Shown: piece after piece, positions 1-8,945 of the stretch | Position numbering within the stretch: the stretch's first letter is position 1 | Layout: every line of letters begins with the position of its first letter | Origin: Candidatus Hydrogenedentes bacterium UBA2224 | Lineage (GTDB): Bacteria > Hydrogenedentota > Hydrogenedentia > Hydrogenedentales > SLHB01 | Reading direction: 5' to 3' | Length of the DNA stretch: 16,840 bases | Assembly: GCA_002348185.1 (NCBI GenBank) | Contig: DDYW01000012.1 | Span: forward strand, 1-16,840 | The notes under the pieces: generated by a model | What the model was told of the DNA's origin: nothing | Database searches by the model: none | Seen by the model: only the letters and a program-made list of their open reading frames with translations | Translations under genes and position numbers: made by a program

Positions 1-1355
1 ATGTCCTCAACATCATCGAATTCGAGCAGCCGGACGGGGTCATCGTCCAGTTCGGCGGCCAGACCCCGCTCAACCTCGCCGTGCCGCTCGAGAAGGCCGG
101 GGTCAAGATCATCGGCACCCAGCCCGATGCCATCGACCGGGCCGAGGATAGAAAACGCTTCCAGAAATTCCTGCAGAAACTGGGCCTGCGCCAGCCCGAG
201 AACGATACGGTGACCACCGTCGACGAGGCCCTGGCCGCCGCCGGCCGCATCGGCTACCCGGTCGTGGTCCGCCCCTCCTACGTCCTGGGCGGCCGCGACA
301 TGCGCATTGTTTACAACGATCAGGGGATCCGGGATTTCATGATCGCCGTCGGCGCCGCCACGCTCGAGCACCCGATCCTGATCGACAAGTTCCTCAAGGA
401 CGCCATCGAGGTCGACGTCGACGCCCTGTGCGACGGCCGGCGGACCATTATCGGCGGAATCATGGAACACGTCGAGGAGGCCGGCATCCATTCCGGCGAC
501 TCGGCCTGCGTCCTGCCGCCCCATACCCTGCCGCCGGAGCTGATCGCCGAGATCAAGCAGGCGACCCGGGCGATGGCCGAGGAACTCGGAGTCATCGGCC
601 TGATGAACGTCCAGTACGCCGTGCAGAACAAGGTCCTCTACATCCTCGAGGTCAACCCCCGGGCCTCGCGGACCGTGCCCTTCGTCAGCAAGGCGACCGG
701 GGTGCCGCTGGCCAAGCTGGCGACCAAGGTGATGATGGGCGCAAGCCTCGACGAGCTCGGCCTGATGACCGAGACCGAGATCAGCCACTGGGCGGTCAAG
801 GAAGCGGTCTTCCCCTTCGACCGGTTCCCCAATGTCGACACCCTGCTCGGCCCGGAGATGAAGTCGACCGGCGAAGTCATGGGGATCGACGACAACCTCG
901 GTCTGGCCATCGCCAAGGCCCATCTCGCCGCCGGCGGCCGGCTGCCCCAGTCCGGCAACGTCTTCATCAGCATCCGCGACAGCGACAAGCCGGCGATGCT
1001 GCCGATCGCTCGTAGTCTGGAGGAGATGGGATACCTGATCTACGCCACCACCGGCACCGCCGCTTTCTTCAAGGACAACGGCATCCACTGCGAGCACGTC
1101 AACAAGATATCCCAGGGCCGGCCCCATATCCTCGACAGGGTCCAGGACGGCGAGATCTCGTGGATCGTCAACACCAGCCTGGGCAAACGCACCACCGAGG
1201 ACTCCTACAGCATCAGGAGAGCGGCCCTCGATTTCCATATCGCCTATACCACCACCGTCACCGGAGCCGCTGCGGTGGTCACGGCGATGCAGGAAATGAA
1301 ACGTACGGCGATCGGCGTTCAGCCTGTACAATATTTCACGCAATCGATACAATAG
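1..1355 (+). CDS. carB: Carbamoyl-phosphate synthase large subunit, C-terminal part (gene enters from the left edge)
   Basis: Makes carbamoyl phosphate from bicarbonate, glutamine-derived ammonia and two ATP, feeding pyrimidine and arginine synthesis in the cytoplasm. The reading frame is open from base 3, before any start codon, so only about 450 C-terminal residues are present of a family that is about 1,070 long. Visible parts: the QFGGQTPLNLA segment at the start of the second synthetase half, the second ATP-grasp domain (YPVVVRPSYVLGGRDMRIVY, ILEVNPRASRTVPFVSKATG), then the C-terminal allosteric MGS-like domain (GNVFISIRDSDKPAMLPIA, YATTGTAAFF, SYSIRRAALD). It ends normally at TAG 1353-1355. 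Codons are strongly C-ending (gcc, gtc, atc, acc), as in the first half of ftsH and unlike genes further right. A 156-bp gap separates it from ftsH. Identification is firm; the regulatory ligand cannot be told. Confidence 0.96.
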   Translation, partial: VLNIIEFEQPDGVIVQFGGQTPLNLAVPLEKAGVKIIGTQPDAIDRAEDRKRFQKFLQKLGLRQPENDTVTTVDEALAAAGRIGYPVVVRPSYVLGGRDMRIVYNDQGIRDFMIAVGAATLEHPILIDKFLKDAIEVDVDALCDGRRTIIGGIMEHVEEAGIHSGDSACVLPPHTLPPELIAEIKQATRAMAEELGVIGLMNVQYAVQNKVLYILEVNPRASRTVPFVSKATGVPLAKLATKVMMGASLDELGLMTETEISHWAVKEAVFPFDRFPNVDTLLGPEMKSTGEVMGIDDNLGLAIAKAHLAAGGRLPQSGNVFISIRDSDKPAMLPIARSLEEMGYLIYATTGTAAFFKDNGIHCEHVNKISQGRPHILDRVQDGEISWIVNTSLGKRTTEDSYSIRRAALDFHIAYTTTVTGAAAVVTAMQEMKRTAIGVQPVQYFTQSIQ

Positions 1356-1511
1356 ATATCGGAAAAAGGGGCAATTCCCCTCGACAGAGGCCGATGATGC
1401 CTTACTGTAAGACGATTGAGTCGGGTCCTCGAGCCGGTTCATCCTGCTCACCGCAGCCCGATGTCCAGCCCAAGATCATTGCATTATCAATAAGGAGCAC
1501 CGGAGGTCTTC

Positions 1512-3458
<1,947 letters not shown>

Positions 3459-3515
3459 GCAGTTTTCGAAAATGCAGTGGCCGGGATGCCGGATGCAACG
3501 GCAAAGTGGGGGGGC

Positions 3516-4358
3516 ATGACCGAGAGGGCGACGGAGCGTCCGTTGGTGGACCGGCTGGGTCCCGGCACGGCCGTGATGGGCATCGTAAACGTGACGCCCG
3601 ACTCTTTTTTCGACGGGGGACGCTATGCCACGTTCGAGCACGCCGCGGCGCATGCCCGCGAACTGGCCGAGGCGGGCGCCCACATCATCGATATTGGCGG
3701 AGAATCTTCCCGGCCCGGCGCGAAACCGCTGACGCCGGCCGAGGAACTGCCGCGCGTTCTGCCGGTAGTGCGCGCGGCGTCGCTGCACGCGCCCGTATCC
3801 ATCGATACCTATCATGCATCGACCGCCGAGGCGTGCGTCGCCGCCGGGGCCGCGATGGTGAACGATATTACCGCGCTCCGGGGCGACCCGGAGATGGCCG
3901 GTGTGCTCGCGTCCAGCGGGGTGGACTGCGTGCTCATGCATATGCAGGGCGAGCCGAAGACGATGCAATCGAACCCGTCGTATGTGGATGTGGTGGACGA
4001 CATCCGGGCGTTTTTCGACGAGCGAATGGCCTATGCGGTGGCCCACGGCATCTCCGAGCGGCGCATCTGGCTGGATCCCGGATTTGGATTCGGCAAAACG
4101 GTAGCGCATAATCTGGAACTGCTGAGACGCCTGGGAGAATTAACTGCGTTGGGACGCCCCATCCTGGCCGGTACGTCCAACAAATCGATGATCGGCGCCG
4201 TGCTCAACGTTCCCGTCGATGACCGCGACGCGGGGACGGCCGCCACGGTAGCCGTCGCGATCGCGAACGGGGCTCGGGCGATTCGCGTGCATAACGTGCA
4301 CATGATGGCCCGCGTGGCGCGCATGACCGACGCAATTTATGGGAAGTATCATCCATGA
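3516..4358 (+). CDS. folP: Dihydropteroate synthase
   Basis: Condenses p-aminobenzoate with dihydropterin pyrophosphate in folate synthesis; the sulfonamide target. From ATG 3516 the product is 280 residues, normal for the family. Motifs along the TIM barrel: MGIVNVTPDSFFDGG (21-35), IIDIGGESSRPGA, VSIDTYHASTAEA, MVNDITALRGD, CVLMHMQGEPKTMQ, RIWLDPGFGFGKT, ILAGTSNKSMIG and the C-terminal RVHNVHMM. In-frame starts also exist at GTG 3477 and ATG 3486. I prefer 3516 because a G-rich ribosome-binding stretch directly precedes it and the product then begins close to the first conserved strand. It lies 57 bp after ftsH, and its stop overlaps the glmM start (ATGA at 4355-4358), which implies translational coupling. 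The order ftsH-folP-glmM is also found in E. coli. Confidence 0.95.
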   Translation: MTERATERPLVDRLGPGTAVMGIVNVTPDSFFDGGRYATFEHAAAHARELAEAGAHIIDIGGESSRPGAKPLTPAEELPRVLPVVRAASLHAPVSIDTYHASTAEACVAAGAAMVNDITALRGDPEMAGVLASSGVDCVLMHMQGEPKTMQSNPSYVDVVDDIRAFFDERMAYAVAHGISERRIWLDPGFGFGKTVAHNLELLRRLGELTALGRPILAGTSNKSMIGAVLNVPVDDRDAGTAATVAVAIANGARAIRVHNVHMMARVARMTDAIYGKYHP

Positions 4359-5698
4359 GCGAACGACTGTTCGGAACCGATGGCATCCGCGGCATTGCTA
4401 ACCGCTATCCCATGTCCGCCGAGCTGGCGCTCAAAGTCGGCCGGGCGGTGGGCCACCTTTTCCAGCAGGAGGACCGGCAGCACACGATCCTGATCGGCAA
4501 GGACACACGCCGGTCGGGGTACATGCTCGAAAATGCCCTGACCGCGGGCCTGTGTTCGATGGGCGTCCACGTCCTGCTGGTCGGCCCCCTGCCCACGCCG
4601 GGGGTATCGTACATCATGCGGAGCCTGCGCTGCGACGCCGGCATCATGATCTCCGCGTCCCACAACGCCTTCCAATACAACGGCATCAAGTTGTTCGGGC
4701 CCGACGGATACAAGGTCCCCGACTCCATGGAAGACGACATCACCCGGCTGATTCAAAACGGCGAGGTGGAGGACATTCGACCCGTCGCCGAGCGCATCGG
4801 CACCGCGCGCCGCATCGACGATGCCGTGGGCCGGTACATCGAATTTGCCAAGTCGTGTTTCCCAAAAGGCATGCGGCTGGATGGCCTGAAAATCGTGTGC
4901 GATTGTGCCCACGGCGCGTCGTACAAGGTCGGACCGTCCACGTTTTCCGAACTGGGCGCTGAGGTCATCGCGCTGGGCGATCGCCCGAACGGCACCAACA
5001 TCAACGACGGCTGCGGGTCGACCCATCCCGAGGATATGCGCGCCACGGTGATCCGCGAACGCGCGGACGTGGGGATCGCGTTCGACGGGGATGCCGACCG
5101 CCTGGTCATGGCCGATGAAGAGGGCCGCCTCGTCGACGGCAACGGTCTCCTCGCCATTCTCGCCTGCGACATGCTTGAGACCAAACGCCTCCCCAAAAAC
5201 GGTCTCGCCACGACGATCATGGCCAACGGCGGGCTCCTGAGAGCTATCGAACCGCTCGGAGGCAAGGTGGTGTGGACGAAAGTGGGGGACCGCTATGTGG
5301 TCGAGGCCATGCGGGAACACGAACTGGCCCTCGGCGGCGAGTCGTCGGGCCACGTCGTCATGCTCGAATACAACACGACCGGCGATGCCCTGATCGCCGC
5401 GCTCCAGGTCCTGGCCACCATGGTCCGGCGCGAGGCGCCCCTGTCCGTGCTGGCGAGTGTGTACCAGCAGATGCCTGAGGTGCATGCCCATGTGCCCCAC
5501 GACAACGGTGCGGAACCCTCCGAAGAGAAGCTGGCCGAGATCGTGCGCGAGGCGGAAGAAAAGCTGAAGGGCCGCGGACGCGTCGTGATCCGGCCGTCGG
5601 GCACCGAGCCCATTATCCGGGTGATGGTACAGCACGAGGTCCGGCGGGAAGCCGAATCGCTTGCGCAGGAACTCGCCAAACAGGTTGCCGCGCTGTAG
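4355..5698 (+). CDS. glmM: Phosphoglucosamine mutase
   Basis: Converts glucosamine-6-phosphate to glucosamine-1-phosphate, the step before UDP-GlcNAc for peptidoglycan and lipopolysaccharide. The 447 residues match the family length. It starts with RLFGTDGIRG. The active phosphoserine loop ISASHN carries the catalytic serine at position 102, the same number as in E. coli. The metal-binding loop DGDADR is at 244-249, the sugar-binding loop is GGESSGH and the phosphate-binding loop is RPSGTEPIIRVM (from 413). All key residues are present. Translation is probably coupled to folP through the ATGA overlap, and pdxJ follows after 16 bp. Unlike many bacteria with this gene order, no diadenylate cyclase (cdaA/dacA) or ybbR gene lies between folP and glmM. 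Confidence 0.97.
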   Translation: MSERLFGTDGIRGIANRYPMSAELALKVGRAVGHLFQQEDRQHTILIGKDTRRSGYMLENALTAGLCSMGVHVLLVGPLPTPGVSYIMRSLRCDAGIMISASHNAFQYNGIKLFGPDGYKVPDSMEDDITRLIQNGEVEDIRPVAERIGTARRIDDAVGRYIEFAKSCFPKGMRLDGLKIVCDCAHGASYKVGPSTFSELGAEVIALGDRPNGTNINDGCGSTHPEDMRATVIRERADVGIAFDGDADRLVMADEEGRLVDGNGLLAILACDMLETKRLPKNGLATTIMANGGLLRAIEPLGGKVVWTKVGDRYVVEAMREHELALGGESSGHVVMLEYNTTGDALIAALQVLATMVRREAPLSVLASVYQQMPEVHAHVPHDNGAEPSEEKLAEIVREAEEKLKGRGRVVIRPSGTEPIIRVMVQHEVRREAESLAQELAKQVAAL

Positions 5699-5714
5699 GC
5701 CAGAGGGAGTCGCC

Positions 5715-6443
5715 ATGATCGAGCTGGGAGTCAACATCGACCACGTAGCTACGTTGCGGGAAGCCCGGAAAGGCGCGGAGCCCGACCTCATTACCGCCGC
5801 CAAACTCTGCGAATTGGCCGGGGCCCATCAGATCACCGTGCATCTCCGGCAGGACCGCCGCCACATTCAGGACCGCGACGTCGAGCTGCTGAAACAGGTC
5901 TTGCAGGTGCGCCTCAACCTCGAGATGGCCGCCGTCGATGAGATCATCGGCATCGCACGCCGTATCCGTCCGGAGACCGTCTGCCTGGTGCCCGAGAACC
6001 GCCAGGAGATCACCACCGAAGGCGGACTCGACGTGGCCGGGCAGGTAGGCCGCCTCACCGAGGTGACGGCCGGGTTTCAGGACGCCGCCATCCGGGTCAG
6101 CATGTTTATTGATCCCGATCCCGAGCAGGTCGACGCCAGCGCGGAAGCCGGCGCCGACTATGTCGAGCTGCATACCGGCGCGTATGCCAACGCGCGCGGC
6201 GATGAACTCATTGCGGAGCTGGATCGCATCGCGGAGGCCACCGAGCGCGCGCTCGACGCCGGGCTCGCCGTTCACGCGGGGCACGGTCTCACCATCCGGA
6301 ACCTCGCCGCCATTGCCGCAATCCCGGGGATCAGCGAAGTCAACATCGGCCACTCCATCATCGCGCGGGCCGTGTTTATCGGCCTCGAAGACGCCGTCCA
6401 CGAAATCCTCGACATCCTCAGCGTCTATCCCGAAGAGGCCTAG
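5715..6443 (+). CDS. pdxJ: Pyridoxine 5'-phosphate synthase
   Basis: Joins 1-deoxy-D-xylulose-5-phosphate with 3-amino-2-oxopropyl phosphate to form pyridoxine 5'-phosphate, the last ring-closing step of the DXP-dependent vitamin B6 pathway. Starts at ATG 5715, preceded by AGAGGGA; 242 residues, normal length. Family motifs: GVNIDHVATLREAR (5-18), TVHLRQDRRHI with H43, LNLEMA with E70, CLVPENRQEITTEGGLD, VELHTGAYA, VHAGHGLT with H190, and SEVNIGHSIIARAVFIGLE. The histidines and glutamate correspond to the catalytic residues known in the E. coli enzyme. It is the last gene of the ftsH-folP-glmM-pdxJ run. A TTG further upstream at 5661 would overlap glmM and add unconserved residues, so it was not used. 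After the stop a T6 run (6453-6458) follows a GC-rich stretch without a clean hairpin. Confidence 0.96.
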   Translation: MIELGVNIDHVATLREARKGAEPDLITAAKLCELAGAHQITVHLRQDRRHIQDRDVELLKQVLQVRLNLEMAAVDEIIGIARRIRPETVCLVPENRQEITTEGGLDVAGQVGRLTEVTAGFQDAAIRVSMFIDPDPEQVDASAEAGADYVELHTGAYANARGDELIAELDRIAEATERALDAGLAVHAGHGLTIRNLAAIAAIPGISEVNIGHSIIARAVFIGLEDAVHEILDILSVYPEEA

Positions 6444-6459
6444 GCCGGCATGCTTTTTT

Positions 6460-6509
6460 CTTGTGGCGCAGGCGTCTCGCCTCTTGTAGCGCAGGCGTCT
6501 CGCCTGCAT
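6460..6509 (+). repeat. Two direct copies of a dispersed GCAGGCG-TCT-CGCCTGC palindromic element
   Basis: Copy one (6460-6482, CTTGTGGCGCAGGCGTCTC and on) and copy two (6483-6509, CTTGTAGCGCAGGCGTCTC and on) repeat with a 23-bp period. Each holds an inner palindrome GCAGGCG/CGCCTGC with a 3-nt loop; the first copy is truncated after CGCCT. The same element recurs at 6979-7005 and, inverted, at 7030-7056. It is non-coding: the frames read through it are low-complexity. Confidence 0.85.
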
Positions 6510-6520
6510 TCTTGTCTTCC

Positions 6521-6556
6521 GGTGGACAAGGTGGACAGGATGGACGGGATGGACGA
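6521..6556 (-). repeat. Short tandem array, period 9 (minus strand TGTCCA/CGTCCAT-like)
   Basis: Four consecutive 9-mers, GGTGGACAA, GGTGGACAG, GATGGACGG and GATGGACGA. Read on the minus strand it is a diverged form of the CCGTCCATA array at 8320-8364, and it borders the same dispersed module as that array does. Confidence 0.75.
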
Positions 6557-6685
6557 GGCCACTTGGCCAAAGGGTCCACCCCCGTCCACGCGGGCCGCGT
6601 GGCCACCCCCGCCAGCGGGGGACAACGCTGCGGAATTCCACAATCGTTGTACGGGGCGTGGGGTAAACACGGCTGCCATGATCGC
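6557..6685 (-). repeat. Dispersed module, copy 1 (minus orientation)
   Basis: On the minus strand this reads GCGATCATGGCAGCCGTGT, then CGTACAACGATTGTGGAAT, then GCAGCGTTGTCCCCCGCTGG and GGGGTGGCCACG. The copy at 8196-8319 on the plus strand aligns along about 110 bp with only scattered differences. The CCCCCGC-TG-GCGGGGG part is a strong hairpin. No coding function is visible. Confidence 0.8.
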
Positions 6686-6721
6686 CACGAATCTCTCTCA
6701 CCGTTAACGCGGCAACACACT

Positions 6722-6825
6722 AGCCCGCAGGGCTCCACGTCCCGCAGGGACGACAGATAATAGCCCACCACTTCAGTGGTGGGAGCCCCGCATCTCTCAA
6801 ATCATAAGTCCCGTAGGGACGGCAG
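6722..6825 (-). repeat. REP-like palindromic unit (minus orientation) with accessory hairpins
   Basis: 6759-6825 is one unit of the 70-bp element found in tandem at 8592-8752, here inverted. It contains the 20-bp palindrome CCCACCACT/AGTGGTGGG and a GTCCC/GGGAC hairpin separated by an ATCTCTCAAATC-type linker. Next to it are a second GTCCC-GCA-GGGAC hairpin (6739-6751) and AGCCC-GCA-GGGCT (6722-6734). The paired palindromes resemble REP/BIME elements that are moved by RAYT transposases in other genomes; no such transposase is present here. Confidence 0.75.
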
Positions 6826-6908
6826 AATCCTCCGCCCGCGGGGGAAACAAGACCGGGACGCGTAGTCGCGCCTGCATGGCTGCCCATCCGACCCGCCTTG
6901 TATTGTAG

Positions 6909-6930
6909 GGGCAGCCCCCCGTGGCTGCCC
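6909..6930. repeat. GGGCAGCC/GGCTGCCC hairpin
   Basis: Perfect 8-bp inverted repeat with a 6-nt loop, preceded by TTGTAGG. Its form is similar to the other short palindromes of this region and it is probably one more dispersed intergenic element. Confidence 0.6.
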
Positions 6931-6978
6931 TCCGGTTCGCACGGCGACACGCATCCGCGCCGGCCCGGCAGGCTGGTT

Positions 6979-7056
6979 CTTGTAGCGCAGGCGTCTCGCC
7001 TGCATCCGGACCGCCCCTGGAAAATTGGAATGCAGGCGAGACGCCTGCGCTACAAG
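6979..7056. repeat. 27-bp perfect inverted repeat made of two facing palindromic elements
   Basis: 6979-7005 (CTTGTAGCGCAGGCGTCTC and on, ending TGCAT) and 7030-7056 are exact reverse complements, separated by 24 nt. Each arm is one copy of the element seen at 6460-6509, so a transcript would form a very stable long stem. It lies 114 bp beyond the 3' end of the flagellin-like gene and could end or protect its transcript, but no U-tract follows. Confidence 0.85.
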
Positions 7057-7169
7057 ATTCCCTGTTTTTTCGAGTGAGAGACCTCGCTTGCGTGAGGCAC
7101 TGGTTCCCCTCATCGTATTTCCCACCGGGGATCCAAATGAACACGGAGACTCTCGAGGCGGCTCTGTGT

Positions 7170-7979
7170 TCAGGGGCCCAGCAATTGTGCGGCGGTTTCT
7201 CCGCGAAGGTTGGATTGCAGCAGGGCCGCGATGCCGCCCGGCTGGAGGAGTCTGTTGCGCGTCTGGCCAATGGCCCGGCGTGCCATGTCGGGATCATGGA
7301 TGCGCGATTCGGCCCGGGTGGCATGCGGGGCGGCGGTCTGGCGTTGCTCGATGGCGGTTTCGAATTGCTGTTCCTGGGCGCGCAGGGCGGTCCGGGTTTC
7401 GGTGAGCCGCGCCGCGGCCGCATCGAGCGCTTGGGCGGCCAGCGCCGCGCGCTCAGGAGTGGAAAGATCCAGGTCGTTAATGCCGAGCGTTTCCGCGGTG
7501 GATTCGGGGAGCTTCAGCCGCTCGCCGTTCCCGTTGCCTGAAGGGGTATCCTGCGCGCCGCCGTTGAGCAGAAGCCGCCCGTTGAAGGCGGTCTGCCGGG
7601 CCGTTTCGTCGATCTGATCGACGAGCTGCCGGGCGGTTTCGTGAAGCGCGTAGCGCTGGTCCTCCGTCCGTTCTCCGCCTGATGCCTGTGCGGTCAGTTC
7701 GCGAATCCTGGCGATGCTTTCCTGCTGTTTCTGCAGACCCTCCGAGGCCGTCCGCGCGGCATGGATGCTGTCCTGGAGGCTGGCGGCCTCCCGGCCGGCC
7801 TGAAGCACCTCCGTGCGGCGGCGTTCGGCGATGGCCAGCCGGGCAGCGCCGTCCGCGGTGCGAAGGGGGTGTTCCCCGGCCTCGGGGCGTTTGATGCCGT
7901 GCGACTGGCCGCGCGAGGCGCCCTTGAGGGGGCGCCGGGCATTCAGGGCCGCCTCGCTGGTATGGATTCGCGTGTCCAC
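7170..7979 (-). CDS. Short divergent flagellin (orphan)
   Basis: Flagellin-type filament subunit, or a related hook-filament protein, of 269 residues. The N-terminal D0/D1 helices are recognisable: DTRIHTSEAALNARRPLKGA at 2-21, then ARLAIAERRR where flagellins have GLAIAERMR, then IARIRELTAQASGG, QRYALHETARQLVDQIDETA and FNGRLLLNG. The C-terminal D1/D0 part has the ATRAESRIHDPDMA and LLQPGGIAALLQSNLRGE pattern, matching the family's SRIxDxDxA and Q(A)N end. There is no variable central domain. GTG start at 7979-7977, preceded by GGGGAGGGGG at a good distance. Many positions are unusual: Arg replaces Gly in the DDAAGLAI motif and the middle of D0 is charged. No other flagellar gene is nearby and repeat blocks flank it on both sides, so it may be drifting or horizontally acquired. 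Family assignment is fairly sure; activity is not. Confidence 0.75.
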   Translation of the reverse strand: MDTRIHTSEAALNARRPLKGASRGQSHGIKRPEAGEHPLRTADGAARLAIAERRRTEVLQAGREAASLQDSIHAARTASEGLQKQQESIARIRELTAQASGGERTEDQRYALHETARQLVDQIDETARQTAFNGRLLLNGGAQDTPSGNGNGERLKLPESTAETLGINDLDLSTPERAALAAQALDAAAARLTETRTALRAQEQQFETAIEQRQTAAPHATRAESRIHDPDMARRAIGQTRNRLLQPGGIAALLQSNLRGETAAQLLGP

Positions 7980-8003
7980 GGATTACCCCCTCCCCCGGAG
8001 CGT

Positions 8004-8037
8004 CGTGCATCTTCCCTGCACGGGCGTCAGTGTAGCA
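8004..8037 (-). promoter_or_regulatory. Possible extended -10 promoter and leader hairpin of the flagellin-like gene
   Basis: On the minus strand TGC-TACACT (8037-8029) resembles an extended -10 box, with no convincing -35. Between it and the GTG start lies a 6-bp hairpin, CGTGCA/TGCACG with a 7-nt loop (8004-8022), followed by the ribosome-binding site. The sigma28 pattern usual for flagellin genes was not seen. Confidence 0.3.
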
Positions 8038-8195
8038 CGGTGGGCACGAAGGAGGCCAGCAGGGGACGGCGCCCGAATCACCGGCTTACGTGAGAAAACC
8101 TCCGCAAGGCCGGTGCCCGTGGAGACGGTACAACAGGGGCCTTCGCGGTTGCACGCATCTCTCGAGCGCCAACGGTGCGAAGGATGTACGGCGCC

Positions 8196-8319
8196 GCGAT
8201 CATGGGCGCCGTGTCTACACCACGCCTCGTACAACGATTATAGAATCCCGCAGCGTTGTCCCCCGCTGGCGGGGGTGGCCGCGAAGCGGACGGGGGTGGA
8301 CTCTTCGGCCCAGGCGGCA
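8196..8319 (+). repeat. Dispersed module, copy 2 (plus orientation)
   Basis: Plus-strand counterpart of 6557-6685: GCGATCATGGGCGCCGTGT, CGTACAACGATTATAGAATC, CAGCGTTGTCCCCCGCTGG, GGGGTGGCCGCG. It is followed directly by a 9-bp tandem array, just as copy 1 is. Confidence 0.8.
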
Positions 8320-8364
8320 CCGTCCATACCGTCCATACCGTCCATACCGTCCATACCGTCCACC
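8320..8364 (+). repeat. Tandem array of CCGTCCATA, period 9
   Basis: Four identical 9-mers (8320-8355) and a fifth changed to CCGTCCACC (8356-8364). The count and purity suggest a slippage-prone microsatellite. In one frame it would encode repeating Ser-Ile-Pro, but no supported gene covers it. Confidence 0.9.
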
Positions 8365-8450
8365 ACGTGCCAGGTGAGGAAATGCCGCAGGCTCGGGTTC
8401 TTCTCTCCCCACCATCAACGGCGCCTGACCGCGCGCGACAATGCGGGGCT

Positions 8451-8504
8451 GGAATCCACCCCCGGCCACGCGAAACGCGCGGCCACCCCTGCCAGCGGGG
8501 GACA
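8451..8504 (-). repeat. Partial third copy of the dispersed module (minus orientation)
   Basis: On the minus strand it reads TGTCCCCCGCTGGCAGGGG and then GGTGGCC and GGGGGTGGATTCC, matching the middle of the module at 8255-8310 in the opposite direction. It is shorter than the other two copies and lacks the CGTACAACGATT part. Confidence 0.65.
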
Positions 8505-8591
8505 CAAGACCCGGAAGCCGGTCACGACATTTCTGGACGGCTGCCCGGGGACATGGCCCGCACGACGATCTTGAACTCCGGTGGTGCTATG

Positions 8592-8752
8592 GTCTGCCGT
8601 CCCTACGGGACTTGAGATTTGAGAGATGCGGAGGCTCCCACCACTGAAGTGGTGGGCTATTGTCTGCCGTCCCTGCGGGACTTGAGATTTGAGAGATGCG
8701 GAGGCTCCCACCACTGAAGTGGTGGGCTATTGTCTGTTGTCCCGGCGGGACT
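8592..8752 (+). repeat. REP-like 70-bp unit in tandem (two full copies and a partial third)
   Basis: Units at 8592-8661 and 8662-8731 differ at one base (CCCTACGGGA versus CCCTGCGGGA). A third begins at 8732 and stops after its first hairpin. Each unit has a GTCCC-TAC/TGC-GGGAC hairpin, the linker TTGAGATTTGAGAGATGCGG, and the 20-bp palindrome CCCACCACT-GA-AGTGGTGGG. The bases just before 8592 (GGTGGTGCTATG) look like the worn end of an earlier unit. An inverted copy lies at 6759-6825. Confidence 0.9.
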
Positions 8753-8782
8753 AGGAGCCCCTCAGGCTGGGCTGGTATGTAT

Positions 8783-8797
8783 CGCGCCTTCGGCGCG
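8783..8797. repeat. CGCGCC-TTC-GGCGCG hairpin
   Basis: Perfect 6-bp stem with a 3-nt loop between the repeat block and the oxidoreductase gene. No further function is evident. Confidence 0.45.
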
Positions 8798-8883
8798 CCG
8801 GACGCACAACCTGTGCCCTTCCCCTCGCCATATCAGCCCTGCGGCTTCGAGGATGCCATGCCGAACGCGTCTGGCGAGCCCGT

Positions 8884-8912
8884 CCGGGGCCCGGCTGCGT
8901 GCCGGGCCCCGG
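8884..8912 (-). terminator. Strong GC hairpin beyond the oxidoreductase gene, possible terminator
   Basis: Perfect 12-bp stem (8884-8895 with 8901-8912) and a 5-nt loop TGCGT, 33 bp past the stop codon of the minus-strand gene. No T-run follows on either strand, so it is either a U-less terminator or a 3'-end stabilising stem. Confidence 0.45.
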
Positions 8913-8945
8913 GCCCAGGCCATTGCCTTCGCGGTGGCGGCGACG

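Noticed and set aside
1361..1381. Intrinsic terminator between carB and ftsH (AGGGG/CCCCT hairpin)
   Set aside because: The T-run follows the hairpin only on the minus strand, where no gene would need it. The stem is only 5 bp and the plus strand has no U-tract.
6440..6460. Rho-independent terminator after pdxJ
   Set aside because: There is a T6 run, but the preceding GGCC-TA-GGCC palindrome leaves no room for a loop, so no convincing hairpin exists.
6418..7125. Open frames through the left repeat block, on both strands
   Set aside because: They translate palindromic repeats into strings such as AQASRLH and CATR that recur with each repeat copy. They are repeat translations, not genes.
8592..8752. 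CRISPR array
   Set aside because: The 70-bp units are joined head to tail with no unique spacers, contain two palindromes each, and there are no cas genes.
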